From NCBI GenBank assembly GCA_001564035.1, contig LKMX01000016.1, positions 1 through 13,388 on the forward strand: a DNA stretch of 13,388 nt, given 5' to 3'. The first letter of the stretch is position 1, and each line of letters starts with the position of its first letter. The translations under genes and the position numbers were made by a program. Under the pieces are notes generated by a model, which saw only the letters and a list, made by a program, of their open reading frames with translations, had not been told where the DNA came from and did not search any database. Shown piece after piece: positions 11,406 through 13,388 of this stretch. The stretch comes from Nanohaloarchaea archaeon PL-Br10_U2g27. GTDB taxonomy: Archaea > Nanohalarchaeota > Nanosalinia > Nanosalinales > Nanosalinaceae.

Positions 11406-13388
11406 CTAGTTTCTGTAGAAGAAGTAGGTGAGGCCTGCAAGGAATAATGCCATTATCTGAATAATTGTTATTCCAGGTACTTCTCTTACCTCTCCTTCAG
11501 TATCTGATACATATCCTTCTATTACCGATACATCGATCGTGTCCGTACCATCTAAGTCTCCTGCAGTGGATTCTGCCCTGATCTGAAGCTCTTTATCATC
11601 TATCTCTTCTATACCCGTTATCTCTACTTCGTATAGGCCTGAGCTTTCTCCTGGAACTGTTACTCTCATCTCATCTGTGCCTGTTTCTTCGAAGCTTGTC
11701 ATCGCTTCAAGCTCATCGTTTCCTGTTGAAAGCGTTAAATCAAATGTTCTCTCCGTGTCTCTAGGGTTTATTACTCTGAAAGTTGTCCGGTCTGTTTCTG
11801 TTAAAGCCACGGTAGTCTCATCTTCTAAGAAATGGATAGGCCAATCATCCCACCACTCATTTCCGAAGCATCCAATCTCTCTCTGAGTTCCCTCAGACTC
11901 AATCTCCACTGTATCACCTTCTTGGTAAAGCATCCTTTGATCTTGAAGCTCACTAGGCGAGAAGTTTTCATGCTCCAAACTGTCTTCACTGACATCATAG
12001 TCTGAGTTATCTAGAACGCATGAATCAGACTCTTCTGCCACACCTATTATCTCATCATCGTCTTCTACAAACCTGCTTTGAGAACTCTGCGTAATATAAT
12101 ACTCTGACGCATCGTCGCCTGCACAGAAACCGTACTGCATATTCGTAGGGTCAGCAACGACCGACTTATCATCGTAATCGCTGTCATGGCCTTCGTAGAG
12201 GTCGCTCGTACCAGTAGGCACGGGACTGTATCCCTGCTCTAAAGGCCCTTCACCATCTAAATCCCAGTTCTCACCGCTTGGATCGGAGATGTAGTAAGGA
12301 TGATTCATCTGATCCATCCGAGGATTCCAAGAATCATCGATACCGCCATTAACCGCAAGAGGATGATCATTAATATAATCGTAGTCAATCCATCTCTTAG
12401 CCTCATCGCCGAACAACGTATTCTCACGGCACAAGTTCTGGTCCGGAACGTCTATAACAGCTGAGCCTTCAATCTCATTCGCATAATCCTGACTATACCA
12501 CTGAGGAACCCTGTCATGAGGCACCTCAAGATTATGGTTATCCTGATCAATGTTATCAAGACCAGGCCTCTGAGCACAGATAGCCTCATTATTCTTCAGA
12601 CGACCCCTCTCCTCTCCCTCCTGCTGAGTATTAATCTTATCCTCTTTCTCAAAGATCTTAGGCCCAGAAGACTGCCTGTAAACACAGTAATTATTGTTGT
12701 CCGTACAAGCATAACGCCCTTCAAACTGCTCAGAGTTAATCGACTGACCCATCTCCTCTAACAAATACTCTTCCTCATCATCACCGCACATAGGAGGCTC
12801 ATGGACATCAAGCAAATCACTCTCAGACAACTCCTCACCATCATCAACCTGCTCATAAGTATCCTGCCAATAAATATCCGTATAAACAACCTGCCTACTA
12901 TCTTCAAAATCAATTTGAAGTGAAGAATAATCGTCCAAATCAGGATGCCAAGTACTATCCATATCCCAACCCAGGCCTGAATCAGGCCCAGTCAAGTCAA
13001 GCCTGAAATTAACAAGACTACGCCACTCATACAAATCATCATCACTCTCTTCAACAGTCACAGTCATACACTCCTCACCACCGTTCTCAATATCAGCGCA
13101 TATCTCCTTATCCCCAGTAGAATCAAACTGGATAAAATCAGACAGCTCAAACTCATCACCAGGCTCTAACAAACCAACCTGCTCAGAATCCTCCAACTCG
13201 CCATCCTTAGTCAACCTCATAAGACCAGGATCATCCGCCTGAGAACCCGAGTTAACAACTTCAGCAGAATACTGCTCACTAAACTCTCTAGTCGCATCCT
13301 CAGGCCCACTAATATCCAAATCAAGATCCTCGCCCGGAATCTGATAATCGACAATAACTATTCCTGATCCTCCTGACCCTGCACCAGA
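11406..13388 (-). CDS. Acidic cell-surface protein with C-terminal membrane anchor (N-terminal part outside window)
   Basis: The frame is open to the right edge, so 660 C-terminal residues of a longer protein are visible. A TTG at 13319 is not a credible start, because coding continues upstream. The first visible residues are Gly/Ser-rich and then GIVIVDY, like the end of glycine-rich domains in secreted or virion proteins. The body is extremely rich in Asp and Glu and has ten cysteines, suggesting disulfides outside the cell. Two segments look like diverged copies: one around NYCVYRQSS (about 12700-12570) and one around EYYITQSS (about 12130-12010). Each runs from a Cys to a downstream Cys with a shared QSS..F..D..I core. 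About residues 500-610 read like a beta-sandwich domain (VALTETDRTTFRVINP...). The end, VPGITIIQIMALFLAGLTYF then FYRN, is a single transmembrane anchor similar in layout to archaeosortase (PGF-CTERM) signals. Function unknown; attachment to a host or neighbour cell is speculation. Confidence 0.8.
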   Translation of the reverse strand, partial: SGAGSGGSGIVIVDYQIPGEDLDLDISGPEDATREFSEQYSAEVVNSGSQADDPGLMRLTKDGELEDSEQVGLLEPGDEFELSDFIQFDSTGDKEICADIENGGEECMTVTVEESDDDLYEWRSLVNFRLDLTGPDSGLGWDMDSTWHPDLDDYSSLQIDFEDSRQVVYTDIYWQDTYEQVDDGEELSESDLLDVHEPPMCGDDEEEYLLEEMGQSINSEQFEGRYACTDNNNYCVYRQSSGPKIFEKEDKINTQQEGEERGRLKNNEAICAQRPGLDNIDQDNHNLEVPHDRVPQWYSQDYANEIEGSAVIDVPDQNLCRENTLFGDEAKRWIDYDYINDHPLAVNGGIDDSWNPRMDQMNHPYYISDPSGENWDLDGEGPLEQGYSPVPTGTSDLYEGHDSDYDDKSVVADPTNMQYGFCAGDDASEYYITQSSQSRFVEDDDEIIGVAEESDSCVLDNSDYDVSEDSLEHENFSPSELQDQRMLYQEGDTVEIESEGTQREIGCFGNEWWDDWPIHFLEDETTVALTETDRTTFRVINPRDTERTFDLTLSTGNDELEAMTSFEETGTDEMRVTVPGESSGLYEVEITGIEEIDDKELQIRAESTAGDLDGTDTIDVSVIEGYVSDTEGEVREVPGITIIQIMALFLAGLTYFFYRN

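Larger units (their letters stand above)
243..12978. repeat. Highly iterated palindrome AGGCCT, 48 copies
   Basis: Manual count of exact AGGCCT copies. First bases are 243, 392, 877, 907, 1111, 1130, 1398, 1478, 2230, 2575, 2617, 2875, 3062, 3214, 3339, 3932, 4116, 4680, 4786, 4906, 5192, 5663, 5815, 6196, 6480, 6671, 6729, 6912, 7436, 7494, 8011, 8239, 8498, 8526, 9130, 9316, 9648, 9745, 9910, 10441, 10712, 10832, 11082, 11333, 11431, 11635, 12564 and 12973. About 2 are expected at 41% GC if bases were independent. Roughly 29 other GGCC sites have different flanks, so the outer A and T are part of the motif. In genes it is read as Gly-Leu (21 copies), x-Ala-x (13) and Arg-Pro (8). Six copies are intergenic. 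No longer consensus is seen around it. Confidence 0.9.

Noticed and set aside
1..13388. CRISPR arrays, insertion sequences, rRNA or C/D-box RNAs
   Set aside because: No regularly spaced repeats, transposase motifs, rRNA segments or paired C/D boxes were found on reading both strands.

Overview
This looks like a piece of a chromosome from a small-genome halophilic archaeon, most plausibly a nanohaloarchaeon (DPANN). Archaeal markers are a proteasome beta subunit, a PAN-type proteasomal ATPase, an aCPSF1/FttA beta-CASP nuclease with KH domains, an archaeal/eukaryotic-type prolyl-tRNA synthetase, TATA-type promoters and a tRNA with no encoded CCA. Many proteins are rich in Asp and Glu, as expected of a salt-in halophile, but GC is only about 40% by eye, well below typical Halobacteria. 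The taxonomic placement is inference.

Layout. 1-1081 (+): the end of an HD-domain protein open at the left edge, a tRNA-Arg(UCG), and a small unknown ORF. 1146-2546 (-): pyruvate kinase, converging on that ORF across a hairpin/T-tract. 2691-4155 (+): a PAN-like AAA ATPase, then a small amphi-Trp-like protein. 4173-8414 (-): a compact cluster psmB - fttA - gatB - orf89. 8482-9559 (-): two unknown proteins. 9665-11164 (-): proS. 11220-11351 (+): a 43-residue C2H2 zinc-finger protein. 11406-13388 (-): the C-terminal 660 residues of an acidic, cysteine-containing surface protein with a C-terminal membrane anchor, open at the right edge.

Functions. The window is mostly central information processing: regulated proteolysis (PAN-like ATPase and PsmB), transcription termination and RNA 3'-end cleavage (FttA), tRNA charging (ProS, GatB, tRNA-Arg) and glycolysis (Pyk). 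The surface protein is the only clear cell-envelope gene. No mobile element, CRISPR array or integrase is visible.

The most striking signal is at the DNA level. The palindrome AGGCCT occurs 48 times by manual count (about one per 280 bp), where about 2 are expected from base composition. It falls in all three codon frames and in intergenic DNA. This resembles the highly iterated palindrome HIP1 of cyanobacteria and may be an archaeal analogue. Other notable points are two divergent gene pairs that may each share one symmetric TATA box, a PAN-like ATPase missing the usual arginine-finger segment, and blocks of reversed third-base preference inside single genes.
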